Source: an uncultured beta proteobacterium
GTDB taxonomy: Bacteria; Pseudomonadota; Gammaproteobacteria; Burkholderiales; SG8-41
NCBI GenBank assembly: GCA_903905655.1
Contig: CAIVHG010000056.1
Span: forward strand, 1 to 64,000
Direction of reading: 5' to 3'
DNA: 64,000 nucleotides
Both the position numbers and the translations under genes were made by a program. The first letter of the stretch is position 1. Every line of letters begins with the position of its first letter. Below, in pieces: positions 9,638 to 18,230 of the stretch. The notes under the pieces are model-generated. The model searched no databases and had not been told where the DNA came from. It was given only the letters and a program-made list of their open reading frames with translations.

Positions 9638-12007
9638 CTATCGGGCCACGCTTGGCGCTGCGGAATCCTGTGGCGCATCGACGATAGTGATGGTGTGTTG
9701 CTGCTCGTCCCAAAGGCCGCTCGCCTGATCCTGCAGGGTGAAGCGCACGACCTGCCCTGGCGTCAGGTGATCCGTCTGCAGGTCGGCAATCCGCAGACCC
9801 AGCATCCCGGGACGGGTGACGATGTCGTGCATGTCTGTCCAGTCGTCGATGCCGCTGTGCACGAGCGCGGCAGTGTCGAGCAGCAGGCGCAGCGACTGCC
9901 CATGGACGATAGTCGATACCGGCGCGCGGCGCGTCCAGTGCGCGCGCTTGGGGCGCGGCTTCTCTCCACCATAGCGCAGCCACACGGCATCGGGCCGGTC
10001 GACCGCATGTCCGCGATGAATGCTCGCGGCGAGCTTCACGAATTCGGCATGCGCCCAGACCAGCGGCATCGCCGAGCCCGTGGGCCGACCGGGTTCGAGC
10101 ATATAGCGCGGCACCGCAGGTCGGTCCCATACCTGCTCTGGAATGAGGCCCAGCCGCCCGCTCATGGCGGCCATCGACCGCAAATAGGGAGCAGCGTCCT
10201 CGCCTGCTGCGAGCGCATAATGCCCGCGCTCACCGGCCAGCAGCGGCCACGGCCGGCCCTGCCCGGTGCCGTTGTACGGCTTTCCATTCTCCTGCTCGCC
10301 ATAACCATCGCCGTTATACCGATACCATGCCGTACCAAGCGGCGTAACCGCCTTGAGCAGCGCATCGATGACCGTGATCGTATCGCGCACCACGCGGTCA
10401 TCCGCGCGCCGCAGACCGTAGCGCACGAGCTGCAGAAAATCGGTCGAGACCTGCTCCGCGGCGGCAATGCCCGGGTCCTGAAGGCGGTTCTTGATCGCCA
10501 CGATGTCGGCGAGCGAACCGCGGTCTGCGATCACGCGCGCCGGCGCCGAACGCACATAGTAGCGATCCACGCCCAGGCGCGCTGCAATGCCGGTGGCGCC
10601 CGCCGCGCACCACTCCTCGATGTGCGCATTCCAGTCATCGGCCACCAGCAGCGCATCTCCGCCCTGCGGGTCCTCGATCAGCTCGGCGCCGCATACCAGC
10701 GCTGCGATCGTCGCTGCCATGGTGTAGAGGTTGATGCCGGCATTTTCTTCCCAGCGCTCCTGATCGGTGGCCGGGCCCTGCAGCACGATATAGCGCAGCG
10801 CACGGCTCACCATGTCGCTGATCCTGATGCCGTCCAGCGCATCGCGCTCGCTCAATGCCGAAGCGAGCAGCACCGGGAACGCGAGCTCGTCGAGCTGGAT
10901 GCCGCCCCAGCGCGGCGTGCCGCCCAGCCACTGGTTCTGCGCCCAGCGCCCGTCGTCGACCTGCGTGGCGATGAGGTAGCGCAGCACGTCGCGCGCTTCG
11001 TCCAGCGCCCCGAGCTCGAGCAGCGCACCGGCGGACTGCGCGAGATCGCGCGGCCACACCAGGTGATAGCCGCCGATGTCGTCGCTGCTGTTGCCCCACG
11101 GGATGCTCAGGCTCGCCACCATTGCGCCGGGATAAGTCTTGTCCTGGTGCGCCTTCAGCACCATCGCCGAGACATGCATCTGATCGCGGAACTCGGGAGC
11201 GATGTGCCGCACGTCGACGCTGCGCTCATGCCAATCCTCCCAGGTGTGCACCTGGCGGTGCCACACGCGCTCGAAGGGCTCGATCAGCGCCGAGATCGCG
11301 AGCGTCGCAGCGGATTCCTTGCCGCTCGCGAATCCGAGCGCGAGCACCGACTGGCGCGGCAGCTCGCCCATCAGCGCCACGTTGCCGGGGCCGGCGCGCT
11401 CGTGGGTCCAGGTCATAGCGCCGTTCTTCGAAAAATCCTGCCAGCCGTCGCTGGTGCCCACGTAGCCCGCGGCGCCGCGCAGCCACGCATCGCGCTGTTC
11501 CATGTCGACGGCGGCGAGCGCCAGCGCGAACGGCCCCTGCTCTCCGCACAGCACCATGCGCCCGCGGTTGGTGAACACCTCAGCGCGGTTATCGTGCCCG
11601 GTGCCGCCGAGGTGCGGCGCCAGCAGCACATAAGGTCTGAGATCCTCGTCGCCCGCCAGGCTGACCTCGATCAGCAACACGTCGCGCTCGGCGTGCGGCG
11701 TGATGCGCAGCGCGAGCTCGAAGCGCGGATGGTGATGGACGATCTGCACCGCCGGGATGCCGGGCGCCGGCGTGGACGCGGTGTAGTCGGCATGGCGCTT
11801 GACCTCGCACCAGAAGCCCTTGCCGTCGGCGACGATGAATCCGAGATCTCTGAGCTGCGGGATGTCGACGCGGGGATAGTAGATCTCGTTGATAATACCG
11901 AAGCCCACCGTGAACCACAGCCGCGAAGAGCCGAGCGCGGTGCCGATCATGTCCTTGGCGCTGCTCGTCCAGGTGGGGGCAATGCCTGGGCTGCCGGGTG
12001 CGTCCAC
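9638..12007 (-). CDS. GH15 glucoamylase / glucan 1,4-alpha-glucosidase
   Basis: Exo-acting hydrolase releasing glucose from the ends of alpha-glucans. The 789-residue protein has the bacterial GH15 layout: an N-terminal beta-sandwich (about residues 1-270), the (alpha/alpha)6 catalytic barrel with YHLVWPRDLAQS, the acid region RWEENAGINLYT, the second active-site region PLVWAHAEFVKL, and a C-terminal beta domain. No signal peptide is visible, so it probably acts inside the cell. The GTG start is supported by a strong AAGGAGAGG ribosome site. The neighbouring OprB-like porin on the same strand suggests a sugar-related pair, although 170 nt separate them. Confidence 0.93.
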   Translation of the reverse strand: MDAPGSPGIAPTWTSSAKDMIGTALGSSRLWFTVGFGIINEIYYPRVDIPQLRDLGFIVADGKGFWCEVKRHADYTASTPAPGIPAVQIVHHHPRFELALRITPHAERDVLLIEVSLAGDEDLRPYVLLAPHLGGTGHDNRAEVFTNRGRMVLCGEQGPFALALAAVDMEQRDAWLRGAAGYVGTSDGWQDFSKNGAMTWTHERAGPGNVALMGELPRQSVLALGFASGKESAATLAISALIEPFERVWHRQVHTWEDWHERSVDVRHIAPEFRDQMHVSAMVLKAHQDKTYPGAMVASLSIPWGNSSDDIGGYHLVWPRDLAQSAGALLELGALDEARDVLRYLIATQVDDGRWAQNQWLGGTPRWGGIQLDELAFPVLLASALSERDALDGIRISDMVSRALRYIVLQGPATDQERWEENAGINLYTMAATIAALVCGAELIEDPQGGDALLVADDWNAHIEEWCAAGATGIAARLGVDRYYVRSAPARVIADRGSLADIVAIKNRLQDPGIAAAEQVSTDFLQLVRYGLRRADDRVVRDTITVIDALLKAVTPLGTAWYRYNGDGYGEQENGKPYNGTGQGRPWPLLAGERGHYALAAGEDAAPYLRSMAAMSGRLGLIPEQVWDRPAVPRYMLEPGRPTGSAMPLVWAHAEFVKLAASIHRGHAVDRPDAVWLRYGGEKPRPKRAHWTRRAPVSTIVHGQSLRLLLDTAALVHSGIDDWTDMHDIVTRPGMLGLRIADLQTDHLTPGQVVRFTLQDQASGLWDEQQHTITIVDAPQDSAAPSVAR

Positions 12008-12179
12008 TAACCTCTCCTTGATGCAGTACTTAGGCCGCGGCTAAAGCGCGCTCACTCAGCTGCATTTGTATCAGCACACGGATCAAGGGATATTGATCCT
12101 GCCCAACACCGGATCATACGCCATGGGTAATCGCCGGGACGAAACGGCCTGCCCCGCAGGCAGAACAGTCGCCGGCCGG

Positions 12180-13673
12180 TCAGAATTCTGCGTGCAGGCG
12201 CGCGCCGTAGATGGCTACCGGCCCGCGGTCCGAGTTATAGGCGGGATTCAGTATGCGCTGCGCATCCAGCGTTACCCACAGTGAAGGATTTAGCTTGATG
12301 TTGTAATAGGCTTCGAGCGTCTGCTCAGGCTTATAGTTGATGCGGCCGTCGCCGATGAACCCGTCTATTCCGCCCAGGTTGAGGTATGTGACGTGCGAAC
12401 CCGACAGCCAGTTGCGGGCATACGCGAGGCCCAGCATATCCTGCGCGCGCTGCCAGCGTGTACCCCTGAGGATCGCGCCGAACGACAGCGAGCTATCGGT
12501 CGCGGTGTACGCGTAGACCTCGGTCTGGCCGTCCGATTTCATGCCGCGGAAGAATACGCCCAGATCATCGTTGATGCGCTGCTCCAGATTGACCCCGACA
12601 CCGGTCTTGGCATTGCTGCGGCGTGCCCAGCACAGGTCCGGCGCGCCGGCATTGCCGGAGCCATAGTTGAAGTTTGCGCAAGCGGCTGCATTCTTCGCGG
12701 GATCGGCGCGCAGCGCGCTGACGGCAGCGTCGAAGCGGCCCATCATTTCGACGTTGCGGTAAGCGAGCAGGCGCAGTTTTGCTGGCTGGCCGAACAGCGC
12801 ATGCCGGTGCTCGATCTCGAAGTTGTCCCCGTAATAATTCATGATCGAGTAGTTGAGCTGCAGATCGTTGGGATGGCGCGGCCCGAGGAAGCGCCCCACG
12901 CGCAATGCCCAGTCGTCATGGTAGTACTCGGCAGCCACGCCCCACGAGTAGCCGCGCGCATCTGCGGCAAAGTCATAGGCGGCGTGCGTCAAAAAGTTCA
13001 TGTTGATGAACTGCTCGCGCACGTCACCGGTATAGGCGTTCTTGTCGAAGATGTCGATGACGCTGAGGTTACCCGCGGTGAGCACCAGCCGGCGGCTGTC
13101 GGACTTGCCGGCGAGTTGCATCGGGCCGGAAGCGACCGGCGCCGCATCTCCGCCCAGGCCGAGGGTCTGCCGCAAAAACAAGCGCGACCTGTAAATCGTT
13201 GGCGACACCTTGCCGTTCTTTTCCAGTTCTGCGTTCTGGATGGAGCCGCCCAGCCCATGCAGGTCTGAAAGCGGCATTTCGGAAATCAGTTCAGGAACGA
13301 AATACAGTTCCCCGCCTTGCCAAGCGCGCAGACCGAGGAACGCGGTGGCCGTCGTGGTGAAGCTGCGTTCCCTCTGGGGCAGCAACGAATTGGTTGTGCC
13401 ATTGAGGTTGGTATAGGCGGCCGGGAAAGCTTGTTTGCCCTGCCAGATGTAGGTGAACTGGCCGTGCGCATTCCACGCCTCTTCCTGTGGCGGCAGCTCG
13501 CCGGCAAATGCCCGCGCCATAAGCGCACCGGACGCAACCGCAACCAGCAGCGTGCGCAGCGCACGCCTGAGCCCGCGCTGCAATGGCCGCGCATGCGCCG
13601 CACCCGCAGGTGCCGGCGCTGCAATAAAGCATTCGGGTTCGGACACTGTGAGTCCGGTAATCAACTTCTGCAT
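12180..13673 (-). CDS. Carbohydrate porin, OprB-like
   Basis: Outer-membrane barrel of 497 residues. After an unusually long n-region there is a hydrophobic stretch ending MARAFA before GELPPQEEAWNAHGQFTY, which fits signal-peptide cleavage. The mature part shows the HGQ(F/Y)TYIWQ start, LPQRERSFT segments, alternating beta-strand pattern and C-terminal aromatic residue (HAEF) of OprB-type porins and their alginate/carbohydrate relatives. I chose the ATG at 13673, with AGAGTGGA upstream, over the track start 78 bases earlier, which would add an unlikely polar leader. It probably takes up saccharides for the neighbouring glucoamylase; that link is inference. Confidence 0.8.
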   Translation of the reverse strand: MQKLITGLTVSEPECFIAAPAPAGAAHARPLQRGLRRALRTLLVAVASGALMARAFAGELPPQEEAWNAHGQFTYIWQGKQAFPAAYTNLNGTTNSLLPQRERSFTTTATAFLGLRAWQGGELYFVPELISEMPLSDLHGLGGSIQNAELEKNGKVSPTIYRSRLFLRQTLGLGGDAAPVASGPMQLAGKSDSRRLVLTAGNLSVIDIFDKNAYTGDVREQFINMNFLTHAAYDFAADARGYSWGVAAEYYHDDWALRVGRFLGPRHPNDLQLNYSIMNYYGDNFEIEHRHALFGQPAKLRLLAYRNVEMMGRFDAAVSALRADPAKNAAACANFNYGSGNAGAPDLCWARRSNAKTGVGVNLEQRINDDLGVFFRGMKSDGQTEVYAYTATDSSLSFGAILRGTRWQRAQDMLGLAYARNWLSGSHVTYLNLGGIDGFIGDGRINYKPEQTLEAYYNIKLNPSLWVTLDAQRILNPAYNSDRGPVAIYGARLHAEF

Positions 13674-14514
13674 CGATCCACTCTCATGAGCCCGCCGCGG
13701 GTCGGCCTCCGCGGCGGCCAGGCACCGCGAGCCGCCGTCCGGCGCGATCATTATGATCGAGCCAGGTTACAGAAATGCGGTTCCCTGATTTAATTCTGAG
13801 GAGAAATGCGGTTACTGAGTGCCGCAACAAAGTGACGTCCCTGCCGGAAGCGCACTGCCCCGCTCGATGGCGAGACAGCGGCAAGTGATAAGCTATCTTG
13901 CGATCAGTCTCGCCTGCTTGTGCCGTCATTCGACGGCGAACTGGGACAACTGTCCAAGACAACTCCCCATGTAATGCGAAGCGCGGATTATTTTACTTAA
14001 CGCAGTCGAAGTCAACAGAGATCGGCTGCCTATCCGCAATTTAATGTGCGCGCATGCAAATCCGATGGGGATCATTAGGCAGTGCTCCGGCGCATGCCCC
14101 GCGATGGGTCCGGCGCCGCTTACGCCGGCTCACCAGCTTTGCGACGGCAAGGACATGACTTTTTTGACGATGATGTCGGAAGCCAGCAGGGCTTGCACCT
14201 CGCGGGCCGGGCCCAGCAACAGCACTCCGATCTCACCGGGCTGCAGGGTAGCGTTGATGCGCTCTGCGATGTGCCGGTCGCGCTCGGCAGACGCATCGCG
14301 GCGTGCATGCGCCCGATCGCCGCGAACAATGATACGGCACCAATTCCTGCGGCGCGGTGTGCGCCTCGTCCTCAATTGATTCTCATCAAGAGCATGATGC
14401 GCGCCGGCTACTATGATTCATCTTGATGGAAATTGCGGGATGGAGCACTGAGCATCCGCTTTTGACCCCACGCCTTGAGACAGTCTCCATGGCCGACCTG
14501 CGAGGCCTGATCAA
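13674..14514. other. Long intergenic region with one gene relic
   Basis: These 841 nt hold no intact gene that I can support. The plus-strand ORFs at 14044 and 14082 lack family features, and only the minus-strand remnant annotated separately looks like former coding sequence. Confidence 0.4.
14130..14291 (-). pseudogene. Relic of a hypothetical-protein gene
   Basis: The C-terminal ~54 residues of the minus-strand ORF at 14130-14375 read like the end of a real protein: ERDRHIAERINATLQPGEIG, then VLLLGP and SDIIVKKV. This matches my memory of a small family with an 'RDxxIAxRIxxTLxxGExGxLFxG' core. The part upstream (MRTRRTPRRRNWC...) is low-complexity, and no start or N-terminal domain is found, so I read it as a decayed gene. 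It could instead be chance. Confidence 0.35.
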
Positions 14515-15195
14515 ATGAACATGCACATGATATTTGCGTCCATATACCGGCACCGCAGCGCAGTGCTGGGAGCGGCACTCTTAGCAACCATGCTGGCGCT
14601 CGGCGGCTGTTCGACTACACCACAGGTATTCCCCACGCTACAAACTCAGGGCATTTCGTTGCGTCCCGGTGACCTTGAAGCCTCGGGCATCGCTTTCATC
14701 ACGCCGTCCGCGGTCACTGGCCAGGAAGAGGAAAAGCAGGCGATCGCCCTCATGTTCGCGCAGGTGCTGAAACGCGACCGGCCGCGCGTGGCGGTGGCGT
14801 CGCTCGCCGAAACGCTGGGCGCCATCAACAAGGCGGGGCTCGCCGAAGCCTACAAGAACATGTACGACGATTACCGCGATACCGGCCTGTTCAAGCGCGA
14901 CTTCCTGAAACAGGTCGGCACGCTGACCGGCAAGCGCTACGTCGCGCATATCAAGCTTCAGGCATTCGGGCAGGGTGCTAAAGAACGCTTCGGCATCCTC
15001 GGCTTTCGCATCGTGGAAACGCGCTATGCCAACGTGCGCCTGTTCGTGCAGATATGGGATACCCGCGACGGCTCGGTCGCCTGGGAAGCGATGCAGGAAA
15101 TGCTCTACAGCCAGGAGCGCGTAAGCGAAGAACCGGTGACGCTGACCACCGCCATCACCAACATTGCAACCAACATCGTCGCCAAGCTGCCGTAG
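14515..15195 (+). CDS. Hypothetical lipoprotein
   Basis: A 226-residue predicted lipoprotein. A hydrophobic leader ends in the lipobox LALGGC followed by STTPQVFP. The mature part is mixed alpha/beta, with a region (KRYVAHIKLQAFGQG, YANVRLFVQIWDTRDGSVAWE) resembling outer-membrane-associated lipoproteins that carry curli CsgG-like or TPR-associated folds. I do not recognise a named family. Several ATGs cluster at the start, and GAGG lies about 10 nt upstream of the first. It is monocistronic, convergent with the molybdenum hydroxylase genes, and its function is unknown. Confidence 0.82.
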   Translation: MNMHMIFASIYRHRSAVLGAALLATMLALGGCSTTPQVFPTLQTQGISLRPGDLEASGIAFITPSAVTGQEEEKQAIALMFAQVLKRDRPRVAVASLAETLGAINKAGLAEAYKNMYDDYRDTGLFKRDFLKQVGTLTGKRYVAHIKLQAFGQGAKERFGILGFRIVETRYANVRLFVQIWDTRDGSVAWEAMQEMLYSQERVSEEPVTLTTAITNIATNIVAKLP

Positions 15196-15252
15196 ACGTC
15201 CCCCGCACCGGGATTCGCGTGCAGCGGCATCCTCACCGGCATTTGAATGTGA

Positions 15253-17373
15253 TCAGGCTAGCGCTGCAATCACGCGCTCGCGGGTGATCGGCATATCGCG
15301 CACCCGCGCGCCGAGCGCGTGTGCAACCGCATTGGCGATCGCGGCGGACGTGGGGCCTGCCGCGCCCTCGCCCGCTCCGAGCGACGGCAGATCAGGACGG
15401 TTGATGATCTTCACCTCGACCGGCGGCGCTTCCGCAAAGCTCATGATCGGATAATCCCGCCAACTGCGCGAGGTCACGCGCTCGCGGTCGTACGTCACCT
15501 GCTCCTTGAGCGTCATGCTTGCCGCCTGGATGACGCCGCCTTCGATCTGGTTGCGCACGCCGTCCGGGTTGATGACGAGGCCCGCATCGACCACGGCCCA
15601 CGCGCGCCGCACCCGCACTTCGGACTCGACGTCGACCTCCACCACCACCGCGACATAACAGCCGAGGTTCTTGTAGCGCGCAAAGCCGATGCCGCGACCG
15701 CACGTCGCGGCGCCCGGTGCGCCCGCCTGCCAGGCGGACTGCTGCGCGATCGCTTCGATGACGGCGCGCGCGCGCGGATCTTTGAGATGGCGCAGCCGAA
15801 ACTCGACCGGGTCCGCCCCCGCTACCGCCGCCAGCTCGTCAATGAACGATTCGATGGCGTAGACATTGGCATGCCCGCCGAGCGCGCGCAGCGCGGAGAC
15901 GCGCAGCGGCGACTGCATCACCAAATGGTTGGTGACGCATTGGTTCGGAAAATCGTAAATTGGAATCGCATTGCGGTGACTGCCGCCCGCCGGCAGCGGC
16001 GGATTGTTTGGAGTCGCCGGCGCGTGCGGCTGCGCGAGATGCCACGCCGCAATGAGGTTGACGCCGCCTTTGGAGCCGGGGCGCGAACTGTGCGGGTAAC
16101 TCCAAAGATCGTAACTCCAGTCCACGATATTGCCGCCGGCATCGAGCGCGGCGCACGTCTTCATGAGCATGGCCGGACCGTACGGCTCCCATGCGAACTC
16201 GTCTGCACGCATCCACTGCACCTTTACCGGGCGCCCGGCGACTGCGCGCGCGAGCAGCGCCGCATCGAGTGCCACGTCGTCGGCGCCGTTGTGTCCGTAG
16301 CAGCCCGCGCCCTGCACATGCATCACCGCGACCGCGCTCTCGGCAACACCAAGCGCCCGCGCCAGATCGCTGCGCAGCGGATAGACGCCCTGAGTGTGAC
16401 TCCAGATGCGATAACCACCGCCAGCGAACTGCGCGACTGCGCACGACGGCGCCATCGATGCGTGCGCGGTATAAGGCCGCGTGTAGCTCGCTGCCAGCAC
16501 CTGGGCGCCGCGCTGCTTCGCATGTGTGTCCTGCTTCTCGCTGATCACCTCGTCCTTCGATGGCTGCGACTGCAGATACTCTGCTTCGGTCATTTCCACC
16601 GGCAACTCCGTGCCGCGCTGCCATTGCGCAATGCGTGCGAGCCGGCGCGCCGCGCGCACCGCCTGCTCTTCGCGTGTCGCGACCACGCCGAGAAAGCTGC
16701 CGTCGCGCACGACTGCAACCACGCCCGGCATTGCCTGCACTTCGCTTTCCTCGACTGAGGTGAGCCGCGCCCCGTACGTGGGCGGGCGCACGACGCGGCC
16801 ATAGAGCATGCCCGGCAGTTCCATGTCCTGCACATAGGATGGGGCGCCGCTGAATTTGCCCGGCAGATCCAGACGCCGCACTGCGGCGCCGATGTGCTTG
16901 TGATCTGCAGCCGCTTTGGGCGCGACCTGCGCCAGCGCTGCACGCTCGAGCAAGCCTTCGTCCGCCAGTTCCCAGTAGCTCGCCGAGCGTCCATCGCGCG
17001 CAGTGATCACGCCGTCGGCGGCGCTCAGTTGCTCGAGCGTCACTCCAAGTTTGGCGGCTGCGCGCTGCAGTAGCAGGTCGCGCGCTTCGGCACACGCAAA
17101 ACGCAGCGCTACGCCGCTTTCCTCGATCGAGCGGCTGCCCGAGGTCGTGCCCTCGTCGGGACCATGTACCGTGTCAGCGGTTGCGATCCGCACGCGCTCA
17201 ATCGCGACGTCGAGTTCGTCGGCCACCACCTGCGCTAGCACGGTGAGTATGCCCTGCCCGATCTCGACCTTGCCGGTATGCGCCGTCACCGTGCGATCGC
17301 TGTTGAAGCGCAGCCAGCGCGCGAGCGAGCGGTTGGTTTCAAGGCTGCCAGGCAGCTTGCGCGGGGCGCTCAT
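15253..17373 (-). CDS. Molybdopterin-binding subunit, xanthine dehydrogenase family
   Basis: Large catalytic subunit (706 residues) of a molybdenum hydroxylase of the isoquinoline 1-oxidoreductase/aldehyde oxidase type. It would hydroxylate an N-heterocycle or oxidise an aldehyde using water. GQGILTVLAQVVADEL and EEGTTSGSRS-like segments near the N-terminus, GCYGHNGADD in the middle and LGAGEGAAGP near the C-terminus fit the family; the last contains the active-site Glu. The ATG overlaps the small-subunit stop (ATGA), so I use it instead of the longer track start. No FAD subunit is present, so electrons probably pass to a cytochrome, as in two-subunit isoquinoline-type enzymes. Confidence 0.9.
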   Translation of the reverse strand: MSAPRKLPGSLETNRSLARWLRFNSDRTVTAHTGKVEIGQGILTVLAQVVADELDVAIERVRIATADTVHGPDEGTTSGSRSIEESGVALRFACAEARDLLLQRAAAKLGVTLEQLSAADGVITARDGRSASYWELADEGLLERAALAQVAPKAAADHKHIGAAVRRLDLPGKFSGAPSYVQDMELPGMLYGRVVRPPTYGARLTSVEESEVQAMPGVVAVVRDGSFLGVVATREEQAVRAARRLARIAQWQRGTELPVEMTEAEYLQSQPSKDEVISEKQDTHAKQRGAQVLAASYTRPYTAHASMAPSCAVAQFAGGGYRIWSHTQGVYPLRSDLARALGVAESAVAVMHVQGAGCYGHNGADDVALDAALLARAVAGRPVKVQWMRADEFAWEPYGPAMLMKTCAALDAGGNIVDWSYDLWSYPHSSRPGSKGGVNLIAAWHLAQPHAPATPNNPPLPAGGSHRNAIPIYDFPNQCVTNHLVMQSPLRVSALRALGGHANVYAIESFIDELAAVAGADPVEFRLRHLKDPRARAVIEAIAQQSAWQAGAPGAATCGRGIGFARYKNLGCYVAVVVEVDVESEVRVRRAWAVVDAGLVINPDGVRNQIEGGVIQAASMTLKEQVTYDRERVTSRSWRDYPIMSFAEAPPVEVKIINRPDLPSLGAGEGAAGPTSAAIANAVAHALGARVRDMPITRERVIAALA

Positions 17374-17831
17374 CGCGAAGCCCGTGCTGCGCGCGCGATC
17401 GCGCGCAGGATCCTCATATGCGTGCCGCAGCGGCACAGGTTGCCGGCGAGCGCTGCGCGTATCTCGGCTTCATCTGGATGCGGATTGCGCTCGAGCAACG
17501 CATATGCCGTCATGATGATGCCGCTCGAACAATAACCGCATTGCGCGGCCTGCTCGTCAATGAATGCACTCTGCAGCGGGTGCGGCTGCTCGGTGCTGCC
17601 AATGCCCTCGATGGTGGTGATGCTCCTGCCTGCGGCCGCCGCCAGCGTAATGTCGCACGATTGCACCGCCTTGCCGTCGATCACGACGGTGCACGCACCG
17701 CACTGCCCCTCGCCGCAGCCGAAGCGCGCGCCCTTGAGATTGAGATCGTTGCGCAGCACGTAGAGCAGCGGCGTTTCGCCATCGGCATCCACCGCGTACT
17801 CGCGGCCGTTCACTGTGAGGATCGTCGCCAT
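17370..17831 (-). CDS. (2Fe-2S)-binding small subunit of molybdenum hydroxylase
   Basis: Electron-transfer subunit of 153 residues with two 2Fe-2S clusters. The N-terminal plant-ferredoxin-like domain has GCGEGQCGACTVVIDG (the cluster Cys ligands), and the C-terminal helical domain has CGYCSSGIIM and NLCRCGTH for the second cluster near the molybdenum cofactor. The length and layout are those of CoxS/IorA-type subunits. It is the first gene of a two-gene operon and overlaps the large subunit start by four bases. The substrate cannot be read from the sequence. Confidence 0.95.
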   Translation of the reverse strand: MATILTVNGREYAVDADGETPLLYVLRNDLNLKGARFGCGEGQCGACTVVIDGKAVQSCDITLAAAAGRSITTIEGIGSTEQPHPLQSAFIDEQAAQCGYCSSGIIMTAYALLERNPHPDEAEIRAALAGNLCRCGTHMRILRAIARAARASR

Positions 17832-18151
17832 GACCGTGTCAGGTTTGCTCCGGGTTTCAAGCAGCCGCTAGTGTACATCGGGACGCAGTATCAACTGTGC
17901 AGTTGTTCCTTGCCGATAGCGCAATCATCTGATTGAAATTCCCCCTTCGTTATTGATGGCGGCAGCCTGCCAGCCCCGTCAGCGGGTCCGGGTGCGCGGC
18001 AATCCGTGGTACCCCCTGACGCATGCCCCACGGCCACGCGCATTTCGAACTGCAGCTACCAGCGTGACTACGGCTATCAGCTACGCCCTGATCGTATGCC
18101 GGCCAGGAATCGCGGTCAGCCGCCCCGCTTACGGCTGATAATTCGCACTAC

Positions 18152-18180
18152 CTGACTCTTGCATCCCCCTCACTTATAAT
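18152..18180 (+). promoter_or_regulatory. Sigma-70-type promoter of kinase/pilus operon
   Basis: CTGACT (4 of 6 matches to the -35 consensus), a 17-bp spacer and a perfect TATAAT. The expected transcript start near 18187 lies downstream of the TTG start in the ORF track and supports translation from the ATG at 18231. The upstream 17832-18151 stretch holds no gene that I can support. Confidence 0.6.
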
Positions 18181-18230
18181 TGTTACAATCGCTAGGCAAA
18201 AGCTGCGTAACAATAGGAATAGTAGGCATC

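Noticed and set aside
9587-12010. 807-aa plus-strand ORF opposite the glucoamylase gene
   Set aside because: It has no domain, signal or composition of a real protein, and the minus strand has a clear GH15 enzyme. It is a GC-rich antisense shadow.
13750-13775. GGTTAC motif near the porin start as another ECF promoter
   Set aside because: On the minus strand GTAACC is followed 16 nt later by ATCG, not CGAA, so it does not match the pair found at 38087-38222.
14044-14426. Two plus-strand ORFs (111 and 114 aa) in the long gap
   Set aside because: No motif and unusual composition; they are opposite the probable gene relic.
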